Positions 1-5,154 of a stretch of DNA of 6,998 nucleotides are shown one piece after another. The stretch lies in contig MHYW01000039.1 in assembly GCA_001828545.1 (NCBI GenBank), positions 1 through 6,998 of the forward strand, given 5' to 3'. Position 1 is the stretch's first letter, and every line of letters starts with the position of its first letter. This DNA comes from Planctomycetes bacterium RIFCSPHIGHO2_12_FULL_52_36. GTDB taxonomy: Bacteria > Planctomycetota > Brocadiia > Brocadiales > Bathyanammoxibiaceae. The translations under genes were made by a program, and so were the position numbers. The notes beneath the pieces were generated by a model. The model was not told where the DNA came from. It worked only from the letters and a program-made list of their open reading frames with translations, and made no database searches.

Positions 1-989
1 TACGCCTCCTGAAGGCCGAGGGTAAGGGGATAGTCTACATCTCCCATCGTCTGGAGGAGATATTTGAGATTGCCGACAGGGTTACCGTCCTCAGAGATGG
101 GCGTCTGGTAGAGACTTGCAGTCTCCAGGGGGTTACGAGAGAGAGGCTCGTAGAGATGATGCTGGGGAAGGCCCTGGAAGGTGCAGTCCCCAGGAGGGAG
201 GTGCCTCCCGGGGTGGCAGGGCCACTCCCGTCCAAAGAGGCATTACGGGTAGAAGGGCTGACTAGGGGGGGTGTCCTGGAAGATATTAATCTCACCGTTA
301 TGGAGGGGGAGATATTAGGGGTTGCTGGTCTGGTGGGGGCCGGGAAGACAGAGCTGGCAAGGGCCCTGTATGGATTGGACAGGATAGATAAAGGGAAAGT
401 GGTCATAGGGGGACGTCCTGTGCGTCTCCAATCCCCTGCGGAGGCCATAAGGATGGGGGTAGTGCTAGTCCCTGAGGATAGAAAGAGGCTGGGTTTGGTA
501 CTTGGGATGGCCGTGAGGGAGAACATCAGCCTTGCCAGCCTTCCCAGGTTCTCCAGGTTTGGTTTTGTTAATGGCAGGAGGGAGAGAGTGGCTGCCGGTG
601 AGATGGTGGAAAGCCTGCGGGTAAAGACCACGGGCCTTGAACAGCAGGTAAGAAATCTGAGTGGCGGCAACCAGCAGAAGGTAGTCCTGGCCAAGTGGCT
701 CCTCAGGGGGGCAAGGGTACTTATTTTTGATGAACCTACCCGTGGGATTGACGTGGGCGCCAAGGCAGAGGTGCATGGCCTCATAAGGGCCCTGGCCGAT
801 AAGGGCGCCGCCATCCTCCTTATATCCTCCGAACTCCAGGAGGTAATAGACCACAGCGACAGGATGGTGGTAATGCATGGCGGCAGGATAACAGGGGAGT
901 TACGCAAGGGTGGCGGGGCCACTCCCGGCCAGGAGGCCACTCCCGAAAGGGTCTTGTTCCTGGCAATGGGGGGAAATAGTGGACAGTAG
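1..989 (+). CDS. CUT2-family (RbsA-like) sugar ABC transporter ATP-binding protein, 3' part
   Basis: The frame is open from the window edge (first full codon at 3) to TAG at 987-989, giving 328 visible residues. The family is about 500, so most of the first ATPase domain is missing. Numbering from the codon at 3: the first domain ends with its H-loop (SHRLEE, His15). A linker of about 25 residues follows, then a complete second domain with Walker A GLVGAGKT (109-116), PEDRK (157-161), signature LSGGNQQK (219-226) and Walker B LIFDEP with Glu244. The second domain has SSELQE where an H-loop His would be, which is normal for this family. The motif EPTRGIDVGAKAE is typical of ribose/xylose-type importers. 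It would energise uptake of a sugar or related solute from the cytoplasmic face; the substrate cannot be read and no permease or binding protein is in view. Most relatives have Arg in the second Walker A (GAGRT), whereas Lys115 is present here. The linker and C-terminal tail carry a shared DNA repeat, and the stop codon lies in a palindromic repeat. Confidence 0.93.
   Translation, partial: RLLKAEGKGIVYISHRLEEIFEIADRVTVLRDGRLVETCSLQGVTRERLVEMMLGKALEGAVPRREVPPGVAGPLPSKEALRVEGLTRGGVLEDINLTVMEGEILGVAGLVGAGKTELARALYGLDRIDKGKVVIGGRPVRLQSPAEAIRMGVVLVPEDRKRLGLVLGMAVRENISLASLPRFSRFGFVNGRRERVAAGEMVESLRVKTTGLEQQVRNLSGGNQQKVVLAKWLLRGARVLIFDEPTRGIDVGAKAEVHGLIRALADKGAAILLISSELQEVIDHSDRMVVMHGGRITGELRKGGGATPGQEATPERVLFLAMGGNSGQ
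211..230. repeat. Intragenic hairpin repeat, copy 1 (interdomain linker of ABC gene)
   Basis: This 20-base segment matches 908-927 at 19 of 20 positions (A218 versus G915). It folds as GTGGC/GCCAC (213-217 with 221-225) around a 3-nt loop, extended by one G-T and two G-C pairs. It encodes GVAGPLP in the linker between the two ATPase domains. A further perfect palindrome lies just upstream at 196-209 (GGGAGG, TG, CCTCCC). Confidence 0.6.
908..927. repeat. Intragenic hairpin repeat, copy 2 (C-terminal tail of ABC gene)
   Basis: This is the second copy of the 211-230 segment, with one mismatch and the same stem. It is read in a different frame relative to the repeat, so it encodes GGATP rather than GVAGPLP. 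The 11-mer GGCCACTCCCG within it recurs at 935-945, 18 nt further on, giving a small in-frame ATP-x duplication in the tail. Confidence 0.6.
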
Positions 990-1008
990 CCGCAGGCTTT
1001 AGCCTGCG
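986..1008. repeat. Palindromic repeat, CTTTAG-core class, unit 1
   Basis: Inverted repeat CGCAGGCT/AGCCTGCG around TT (991-1008), preceded by GTAGC. All 23 bases recur exactly at 5006-5028. The TAG inside GTAGC is the stop codon of the ABC gene. It could also act as a weak transcript-end hairpin, but no T-run follows. Confidence 0.85.
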
Positions 1009-1015
1009 AGCAGGA

Positions 1016-1045
1016 GTAGGGACAGACCTTTAGGTCTGTCCTTAC
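1016..1045. repeat. Palindromic repeat, CTTTAG-core class, unit 2
   Basis: Perfect 10-bp arms GGACAGACCT/AGGTCTGTCC (1020-1029 and 1032-1041) around TT. The pairing continues outward through GTA/TAC with one G-T opposition, giving a 30-base near-perfect inverted repeat. The outer motif GTAGGGACAG is shared with unit 3 on the opposite strand and with the repeat-like segment inside the DUF4416 gene. Confidence 0.85.
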
Positions 1046-1051
1046 GGTGGA

Positions 1052-1077
1052 GGACAGGGCTAAAGCCCTGTCCCTAC
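1052..1077. repeat. Palindromic repeat, CTAAAG-core class, unit 3 (inverted orientation)
   Basis: Perfect 10-bp arms GGACAGGGCT/AGCCCTGTCC (1052-1061 and 1064-1073) around AA, ending with CTGTCCCTAC (1068-1077). The core CTAAAG is the reverse complement of the core in units 1 and 2, so this unit faces the other way. Units 1 to 3 fill almost all of the gap between the ABC and malic enzyme genes. Confidence 0.85.
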
Positions 1078-1087
1078 GGAACGATAA

Positions 1088-1092
1088 AAGGA
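1088..1092 (+). promoter_or_regulatory. Ribosome binding site that fixes the malic enzyme start
   Basis: AAGGA lies 8 nt before ATG at 1101. It supports this start over the in-frame GTG at 1047, whose extra 18 residues would be translated palindromic repeat. Confidence 0.75.
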
Positions 1093-1100
1093 ATTGGCTA

Positions 1101-2393
1101 ATGACCACAGAAGAACTCTATAAGAAGGCATTAGACCTTCACCGACGCTACAGGGGAAAGATACAGGTGGTGAGCAAGGTCCCTTTCAAGGAGTACGGAG
1201 ACCTTGCCATATATTACACCCCTGGAGTGGCCGCCGTCTCAGGTCAGGTGCATAAGGATAAGGATTCCGTCTTTGAGTACACCAACAGGGGGAACATGGT
1301 GGCGGTGGTGAGCGATGGTACAAGGGTGCTGGGGTTGGGGGACATCGGCCCTGAGGCCGCCATGCCTGTGATGGAGGGTAAGGCCCTGCTCTTTAAACTC
1401 TTTGGAGGGGTGGACGCCGTGGCCTTATGTCTGAAGACTAAAGACCCTGAGAGATTGGCAGACATTGTGGAGGCCCTGGAACCCTCCTTTGGGGGTATCA
1501 ATCTGGAGGACGTGGAGAAACCCAAGTGCTTTCAGATTACGGATAGGCTCCAGCAATCCCTGGAGATACCTTACTGGCACGATGACCACCATGGTACGGG
1601 GCTGGTAGTCCTGGCAGGGGTCATCAACGCCCTGAAGGTGGTTGGGAAGAGGCCTGGGGATGTTAGGGTAACGGTGGGAGGTGCTGGTGCGGGGGGTATG
1701 GCCATCCTGCGTTTTCTTATTATGGGCGGAGTGAAGGGGGAGAATATACTGGCCCTTAACACGGGGGGCATCATCTATGAGGGGCGTAAGGAGGGTATGA
1801 ACCGTTGGACCGAGGAGATAGCAAGGCAGACCAACCCGAAGAGGAAGATGGGTGGTCTGAACGAGGCCCTGGAAGGGGCAGACGTCTTCATTACTGCCAC
1901 ACGGCCCGGCCCATGGATAAAAAGGGAGGCCATTAGTAGAATGGCTAAGGATGCCATCGTCTTCAGCCTGGCCAATCCAATCCCAGAGATTTCACCTGAA
2001 GAGGCGAAGGCGGGTGGGGCAAGGATTGTGGCCAGCGGGAGGAGCGATTATCCGAATCAGATTAATAACGTCCTCGGTTTCCCAGGGGTATTCAGGGGGG
2101 CGCTAGACGTCAGGGCTAGGAAGATAAACGTCCAGATGATGCTGGCGGCGGCCTATACAATAGCCAAGCTGGCCGAGGAGAGGGGATTGGACGAAAACTC
2201 TATAGTACCAAAGGCCACAGACCCGGAGGTAGGTCCAAAGGTTGCCTCTGCGGTGGCCAAGGCCGCTATGGAGAGTGGTGCGGCCAGGTTATCTATACCG
2301 GTAGAGGAGGTGGAAAGGAATGCCCGCCAGTTAATTATACAGCATCAAAGGATTATGGAATCAATGTTTACTGCGGCCCCCGTGGCCAGCTGA
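1101..2393 (+). CDS. NAD(P)-dependent malic enzyme (oxaloacetate-decarboxylating malate dehydrogenase), short bacterial type
   Basis: The 430-residue protein should oxidatively decarboxylate malate to pyruvate and CO2 in the cytoplasm, using a divalent metal and NAD(P). The malic N-terminal domain shows YYTPGVA (catalytic Tyr38/39 region), the catalytic Lys94 in MEGKALLFK, and the metal-binding pair Glu136-Asp137 in INLED. HDD at 160-162 supplies the third metal ligand. The Rossmann domain begins with VGGAGAGG (192-199). FSLANPIPEI and GRSDYPNQINN are also typical. The length matches the short family and there is no phosphotransacetylase domain as in MaeB. The usual HDDQHGTA reads HDDHHGTG here. 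The acidic residue commonly closing the second Rossmann strand is Asn220, so cofactor preference cannot be inferred. The ATG at 1101 was chosen from its ribosome site and because the N-terminus MTTEELYKKALDLHR looks normal. It lies downstream of the ABC gene on the same strand, separated by three palindromes, and converges on the metallophosphoesterase gene 24 nt away. Confidence 0.95.
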   Translation: MTTEELYKKALDLHRRYRGKIQVVSKVPFKEYGDLAIYYTPGVAAVSGQVHKDKDSVFEYTNRGNMVAVVSDGTRVLGLGDIGPEAAMPVMEGKALLFKLFGGVDAVALCLKTKDPERLADIVEALEPSFGGINLEDVEKPKCFQITDRLQQSLEIPYWHDDHHGTGLVVLAGVINALKVVGKRPGDVRVTVGGAGAGGMAILRFLIMGGVKGENILALNTGGIIYEGRKEGMNRWTEEIARQTNPKRKMGGLNEALEGADVFITATRPGPWIKREAISRMAKDAIVFSLANPIPEISPEEAKAGGARIVASGRSDYPNQINNVLGFPGVFRGALDVRARKINVQMMLAAAYTIAKLAEERGLDENSIVPKATDPEVGPKVASAVAKAAMESGAARLSIPVEEVERNARQLIIQHQRIMESMFTAAPVAS

Positions 2394-2417
2394 ACTGAGC
2401 CACGACCGTTGTAGGCC

Positions 2418-4025
2418 TTACGCTTCCTCCTCCAGGAGTCCTCTCCAAATATAAACTTTGCCACCAACGTCCTTTCGTTCGCCGGGGCGGAAGAAGTAGA
2501 TGAAGTTCATGCTCTTTATTTTTTTGAATTCTGGTTTATAGAGACACCTGGAGTGGATGGTTCGCCAGGCGCCAGTGCAGTGGTAGACTTTTTTCTCCTC
2601 AAGGAAATGGGTGGAGGAGGAGTGGATGTGGCCGGCAATATAGTAGTCTTGAGGGGAGTTCATAAAGGGATGTTTGTGTCTTTTGTTGTATTTTCTAATC
2701 AACTCTGGTACAGGGTTTTCCTTCCCTCCTGCCATGTACTTTTCTGTGAGGGAGTAGACTTTTTCAAATAGCCTGCTGGGGGCTTTGAGGAGCTTTCTTG
2801 CCCAGGGCATACCGTTTTCAAAGATGTCTGACTTATCAAAAAAGAGGCGGTCATGGGCGGAATCCCACCTACGAAAGAACTCGCCCTGTGCTGTTCCTTC
2901 ATCTCTGAAGAAGGTGTTGTCCAGGGCACTATTCACTGTTTCTTCTATATCCTCCCAGCTGAGTTTGATACCGGGTTTTTTAGTAAGTTCATATAGCCAG
3001 GGGAGGACGGCGAGCGTAGGTCTGATGTCATCTATTTCCCTTAGCCTCTTGCAGGCAAGGATAAGGTCATTAGGGTTTTTCCTTTTCTTATAGTACTCAT
3101 TTATAAAGAACCAGGGCATGTAGCTTATAAGGTCTATGGTTATCAGGTCACCGATTGGGGTATTGTAGTAGAGTTTGCTATCCTTGTAGTCTTTGTAGAT
3201 ACCCTTTTGCCATACGAAAGAGTAGTCAATCCTCCTGGCGTCTTTTCTCTGGAAGACCAGGTTTTCCTCTCCGTTGGTCCAGTCGTAGACATGGCCGTGT
3301 CTGAGGAAGACCTTGTAGTCTTCCATGTGGAGTTCCCATGGAAATCTTTCTGGGGAAAAGGTTCCCTGGGAGTTTTTTATGAGGAAGAATTCCCTGAAGG
3401 AGGCGTTAAGCCGGCTGGAGACATTTACCAGGCGGTCGTGGTTGCCTGGGATGAAAAGGTATTGAATATTTGCCTTCTTTTCTCTCAGTTTTTTTACCCA
3501 GTCAGCTAGTTTTTTTGTGTATTCTTTATCAAATTCTTCGAATTGTTCGCAAGGGTATGGTTTACCCTCACCATTAACCTCTCTCTTGAACCTGCGGAGT
3601 GCAGCGAGGGCCTTGATGGTCTTAATGTTTAGTATGTCATCTGGTTTTTTAAAGTCCTCTTCTTTATACTTTACCCCAGTTACCGCTTTAAAGACGTCAA
3701 GCAGTACAGTATCTGCCCCTTTTTTGTCTAGTTCAGGGAACTTAGTGGGGTCTTCCCAGGAGATAGATTTTTCGTGATGGTCTTCGTAAGGGCGTTTTGG
3801 TGTATTGAACCAGCGTTCGGTGCGGAGGAAATCAATTATATCGCCATTGAGGACTATCTTTATCTCTTTTATCTCTGTCTTATCTTTGCACTTGTCTAGA
3901 TACTCCTCTGATATCCACTGGAGGAAGTCTATGAAGGCCTTGTGGTGGACGTTCTGGTCGGAGCGGGTGTCTGGGTCTTGCGATTCTATATCCTGCAGAT
4001 GAAGGTCACTTAGTGATACGAGCAC
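2418..4025 (-). CDS. Large calcineurin-like metallophosphoesterase (function unknown)
   Basis: This 535-residue cytoplasmic protein has no signal peptide or membrane segment. The full two-metal phosphoesterase motif set is present: SDLHL (Asp7, His9), NGDIID (Asp62), PGNHDR (Asn195, His196), RHGH (His243, His245) and AGHIH (His466, His468). The substrate is unknown; the family cleaves phosphomonoesters or diesters of nucleotides, lipids, nucleic acids or proteins. It is much longer than the usual 200-300 residues. There is a charged insertion at about 65-185 between the GD and GNHD motifs, and another of about 215 residues (250-460) between RHGH and GHIH, so family-level assignment is uncertain. 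The start is GTG at 4023-4025. It is the only usual start codon before the in-frame TAA of pssA and leaves the first beta strand intact, but no Shine-Dalgarno is visible, so translation may depend on coupling to pssA 18 nt upstream. Parts are markedly A+T-rich (19 of 60 G+C at 3481-3540). Pairing with pssA hints at a lipid or membrane role, but only weakly. Confidence 0.88.
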   Translation of the reverse strand: MLVSLSDLHLQDIESQDPDTRSDQNVHHKAFIDFLQWISEEYLDKCKDKTEIKEIKIVLNGDIIDFLRTERWFNTPKRPYEDHHEKSISWEDPTKFPELDKKGADTVLLDVFKAVTGVKYKEEDFKKPDDILNIKTIKALAALRRFKREVNGEGKPYPCEQFEEFDKEYTKKLADWVKKLREKKANIQYLFIPGNHDRLVNVSSRLNASFREFFLIKNSQGTFSPERFPWELHMEDYKVFLRHGHVYDWTNGEENLVFQRKDARRIDYSFVWQKGIYKDYKDSKLYYNTPIGDLITIDLISYMPWFFINEYYKKRKNPNDLILACKRLREIDDIRPTLAVLPWLYELTKKPGIKLSWEDIEETVNSALDNTFFRDEGTAQGEFFRRWDSAHDRLFFDKSDIFENGMPWARKLLKAPSRLFEKVYSLTEKYMAGGKENPVPELIRKYNKRHKHPFMNSPQDYYIAGHIHSSSTHFLEEKKVYHCTGAWRTIHSRCLYKPEFKKIKSMNFIYFFRPGERKDVGGKVYIWRGLLEEEA

Positions 4026-4043
4026 GGGGGAGTATGCTGATTC

Positions 4044-4781
4044 TTAAAGTTTATGGGCCCTGAGGGCCCGCTTTTCCTTCAGGATACCAATGAGGGCCGA
4101 GATGATGTACCCGGAGAATAGTACGGTGGGTAGTACCTGCGGTATTAAGGCAAAAATAACCGTGCCAATAACCACGAGTACAACGTAGATGGGCGAGTCT
4201 AGTTTGTCTGCAACGGCCACCATGGAATTTGGGAACTTAATCCTGGTAACCATCAGTATAGAGAGGATTACTGCCACTATTGGGAGCACTTGCGGTATGA
4301 TACTGGTACAGGAGTGAAGGATTAGATATTGGTGGAGTATAACAAGTGCCGCTATCATCCCACCCGCCCCGGTGGTAGGTAATCCAGTGAAATATTGTTT
4401 AGAATCTCCCCCTTCTACTGCCATGGCATTGAACCTGGCCAGGCGGTATACGGCTGAGGAGACGAACAAGAAACCCAGTAACCAGCCTAACAGGGGCGAA
4501 TTGTGCTGGAGCATGCCTCCAATGAGCGTGGCAGGGGCAATACCAAAGGTGATGACGTCGCAGAGGGAGTCTAATTCACAACCTAACAGGCTGGAGGCAT
4601 TAAAATAGCGGGCGAGTCTTCCATCGTAGGCATCAAAGAGCATAGCCACGATAATTAGCCAGGGGGCGAGGTCGTACCTCCCATTTACAACGCACATAAC
4701 CACACCGAAGCCACACCCAAGATTGGCCATAGAACAGAGTAACGGTATAGATTTCGTTATATTCCTCATGGTATTCTTCAT
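4044..4781 (-). CDS. pssA: CDP-diacylglycerol-serine O-phosphatidyltransferase (phosphatidylserine synthase)
   Basis: This 245-residue integral membrane protein should transfer phosphatidyl from CDP-diacylglycerol to L-serine, making phosphatidylserine, the precursor of phosphatidylethanolamine. The complete CDP-alcohol phosphatidyltransferase signature is visible: Asp50-x2-Asp53-Gly54-x2-Ala57-Arg58-x8-Gly67-x3-Asp71-x3-Asp75. YRLARFN (112-118) and FTGLPTTGAGG (131-141) are features of the PssA branch rather than PgsA or cardiolipin synthase. Hydrophobic segments lie near 16-32, 38-50, 77-90, 97-113, 140-156, 161-178, 197-214 and 217-235. The length suits the integral-membrane PssA family. 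The start is ATG at 4779-4781; ATG five codons in (4767-4769) is an alternative, and neither has a strong Shine-Dalgarno. A putative promoter lies about 90 nt upstream. No phosphatidylserine decarboxylase gene is in the window. The metallophosphoesterase follows 18 nt downstream in the same frame. The 3' end contains a palindrome (4055-4069). Confidence 0.9.
   Translation of the reverse strand: MKNTMRNITKSIPLLCSMANLGCGFGVVMCVVNGRYDLAPWLIIVAMLFDAYDGRLARYFNASSLLGCELDSLCDVITFGIAPATLIGGMLQHNSPLLGWLLGFLFVSSAVYRLARFNAMAVEGGDSKQYFTGLPTTGAGGMIAALVILHQYLILHSCTSIIPQVLPIVAVILSILMVTRIKFPNSMVAVADKLDSPIYVVLVVIGTVIFALIPQVLPTVLFSGYIISALIGILKEKRALRAHKL
4055..4069. repeat. Palindrome with 6-bp arms and TGA centre, inside pssA 3' end
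   Basis: GGGCCC, TGA, GGGCCC: the same design (6-bp arms, TGA loop) as 5097-5111 and 5901-5915, with different arm bases. It encodes RALRA close to the PssA C-terminus. No T-run follows in the minus direction, so it is not a convincing terminator. Confidence 0.5.
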
Positions 4782-4869
4782 AGTATTTATGCCAGGTTAA
4801 GCCTTGTACCTTTTTTTAGGAACTCCTTCAACCCCAATCATAACAATTTCTATGCCAAAAACCAACAAT

Positions 4870-4897
4870 TTTATAAATATAAGGCAGGCAAGGACAA
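4870..4897 (-). promoter_or_regulatory. Putative sigma-70-like promoter for pssA and the metallophosphoesterase
   Basis: On the minus strand, TTGTCC (4892-4897) and TATAAA (4870-4875) are separated by 16 nt, matching the -35 and -10 consensus at 4 and 5 of 6 bases. It lies about 90 nt before the pssA ATG. The surrounding sequence is A+T-rich, so chance matches are likely. Confidence 0.3.
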
Positions 4898-4920
4898 AGG
4901 AATTATTTGTAAGCCATGAA

Positions 4921-4961
4921 GGTGCAATATTCTCCTTGCGGTAAAGGGAGTTTCTTGCACC
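4921..4961. repeat. Intergenic imperfect hairpin
   Basis: Outer arms GGTGCAA (4921-4927) and TTGCACC (4955-4961) are perfectly complementary. Inside are symmetric 4-nt internal loops and a second stem CTCC/GGAG (4932-4935 with 4947-4950). The nested pairing suggests an RNA or DNA structure, or the end of a small mobile repeat. No run of T follows on either strand. Confidence 0.45.
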
Positions 4962-4971
4962 CCCAAAACTA

Positions 4972-4999
4972 GGGATCAGGGGACAGAGGACAGGGGACA
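4972..4999. repeat. Heptanucleotide tandem array A
   Basis: Four consecutive 7-bp units: GGGATCA, GGGGACA, GAGGACA, GGGGACA. It is the left half of an array interrupted by the palindrome at 5006-5028. Confidence 0.8.
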
Positions 5000-5005
5000 G
5001 GTTAT

Positions 5006-5028
5006 GTAGCCGCAGGCTTTAGCCTGCG
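5006..5028. repeat. Palindromic repeat, CTTTAG-core class, second exact copy of unit 1
   Basis: Identical over 23 bases to 986-1008, with palindrome CGCAGGCT/AGCCTGCG around TT at 5011-5028. It sits between two blocks of the same heptamer repeat, as if inserted there. Confidence 0.85.
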
Positions 5029-5030
5029 TA

Positions 5031-5072
5031 AGGGACAGGGGACAGGGGACAGGGAACAGGGAACAGGGAACA
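5031..5072. repeat. Heptanucleotide tandem array B
   Basis: Six consecutive 7-bp units: AGGGACA, two GGGGACA, three GGGAACA, then decay into GAAACACA. The change from GGGGACA to GGGAACA within the array suggests local unit duplication. Confidence 0.85.
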
Positions 5073-5096
5073 GAAACACACAGGATTGAAAATTGG

Positions 5097-5111
5097 TCCG
5101 CCTGAGGCGGA
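5097..5111. repeat. Palindrome with 6-bp arms and TGA centre, intergenic copy
   Basis: TCCGCC, TGA, GGCGGA, identical over all 15 bases to 5901-5915 inside the DUF4416 gene. It lies about 45 bp past the ndk stop codon. No T-run follows in the ndk direction, so a terminator role is doubtful. Confidence 0.75.
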
Positions 5112-5154
5112 TTAAATTTGAAATTTCCAATTTCCAACTTTATGTTTCTACTTC

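Larger units (their letters stand above)
4797..5018 (-). other. Start-less open frame, possible decayed gene fragment or translated repeat
   Basis: Minus-strand frame with TAA at 4797-4799 and 73 sense codons up to a TAA inside the palindrome at 5019-5021. The product is not recognised. It reads through the heptamer array (LCPLIPS), then GGARNSLYRKENIAPSW, a hydrophobic stretch FVLACLIFIKLLVFGIEIV, and a basic end VPKKRYKA. That resembles a small membrane segment with a charged tail. The only ATG lies 14 codons from the end, without a clear ribosome site. A frame of this length can arise by chance in 373 bp, and it overlaps the putative pssA promoter. It may be the remnant of a gene or a dispersed repeat rather than an active gene. 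Confidence 0.25.
4782..5154. other. Repeat-rich intergenic region between ndk and pssA
   Basis: These 373 bp hold no convincing intact gene. Reading from pssA toward ndk they contain an A+T-rich leader with a possible sigma-70-like promoter, a hairpin at 4921-4961, two heptanucleotide arrays interrupted by a CTTTAG-core palindrome, and a TGA-centred palindrome. Last comes a short run of AATTTCC-like words (5113-5140) next to the ndk stop. A start-less 73-codon frame crosses it on the minus strand. No obvious rho-independent terminator for ndk was found. Confidence 0.8.

Noticed and set aside
986..1079. Palindromes as a rho-independent terminator of the ABC gene
   Set aside because: The stems are strong, but no T-run follows any of them, and the sequence matches a dispersed repeat. 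Attenuation is possible but not shown.
1047..1100. GTG start at 1047 for the malic enzyme, adding 18 residues
   Set aside because: The extra residues (MEDRAKALSLRND...) are translated from palindrome unit 3, and a good ribosome site precedes ATG 1101.
35..1108. Long minus-strand open frame (357 codons) over the ABC transporter gene
   Set aside because: It is antisense to a clear ABC ATPase, is Ser/Pro/Leu-rich with no recognisable domain, and extends into the palindromes. It is a shadow frame of a G+C-rich gene.
1340..1365. CCTGAGGC-like word in the malic enzyme gene as another palindrome copy
   Set aside because: Only part of the arm matches and it encodes the conserved GDIGPEAAMP motif.
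2394..2417. Bidirectional terminator between the convergent malic enzyme and metallophosphoesterase genes
   Set aside because: The 24-nt gap shows no stem with a T-run on either strand.
4972..5072. CRISPR array
   Set aside because: The repeats are 7 bp and directly adjacent, without spacers, and no cas gene is nearby.
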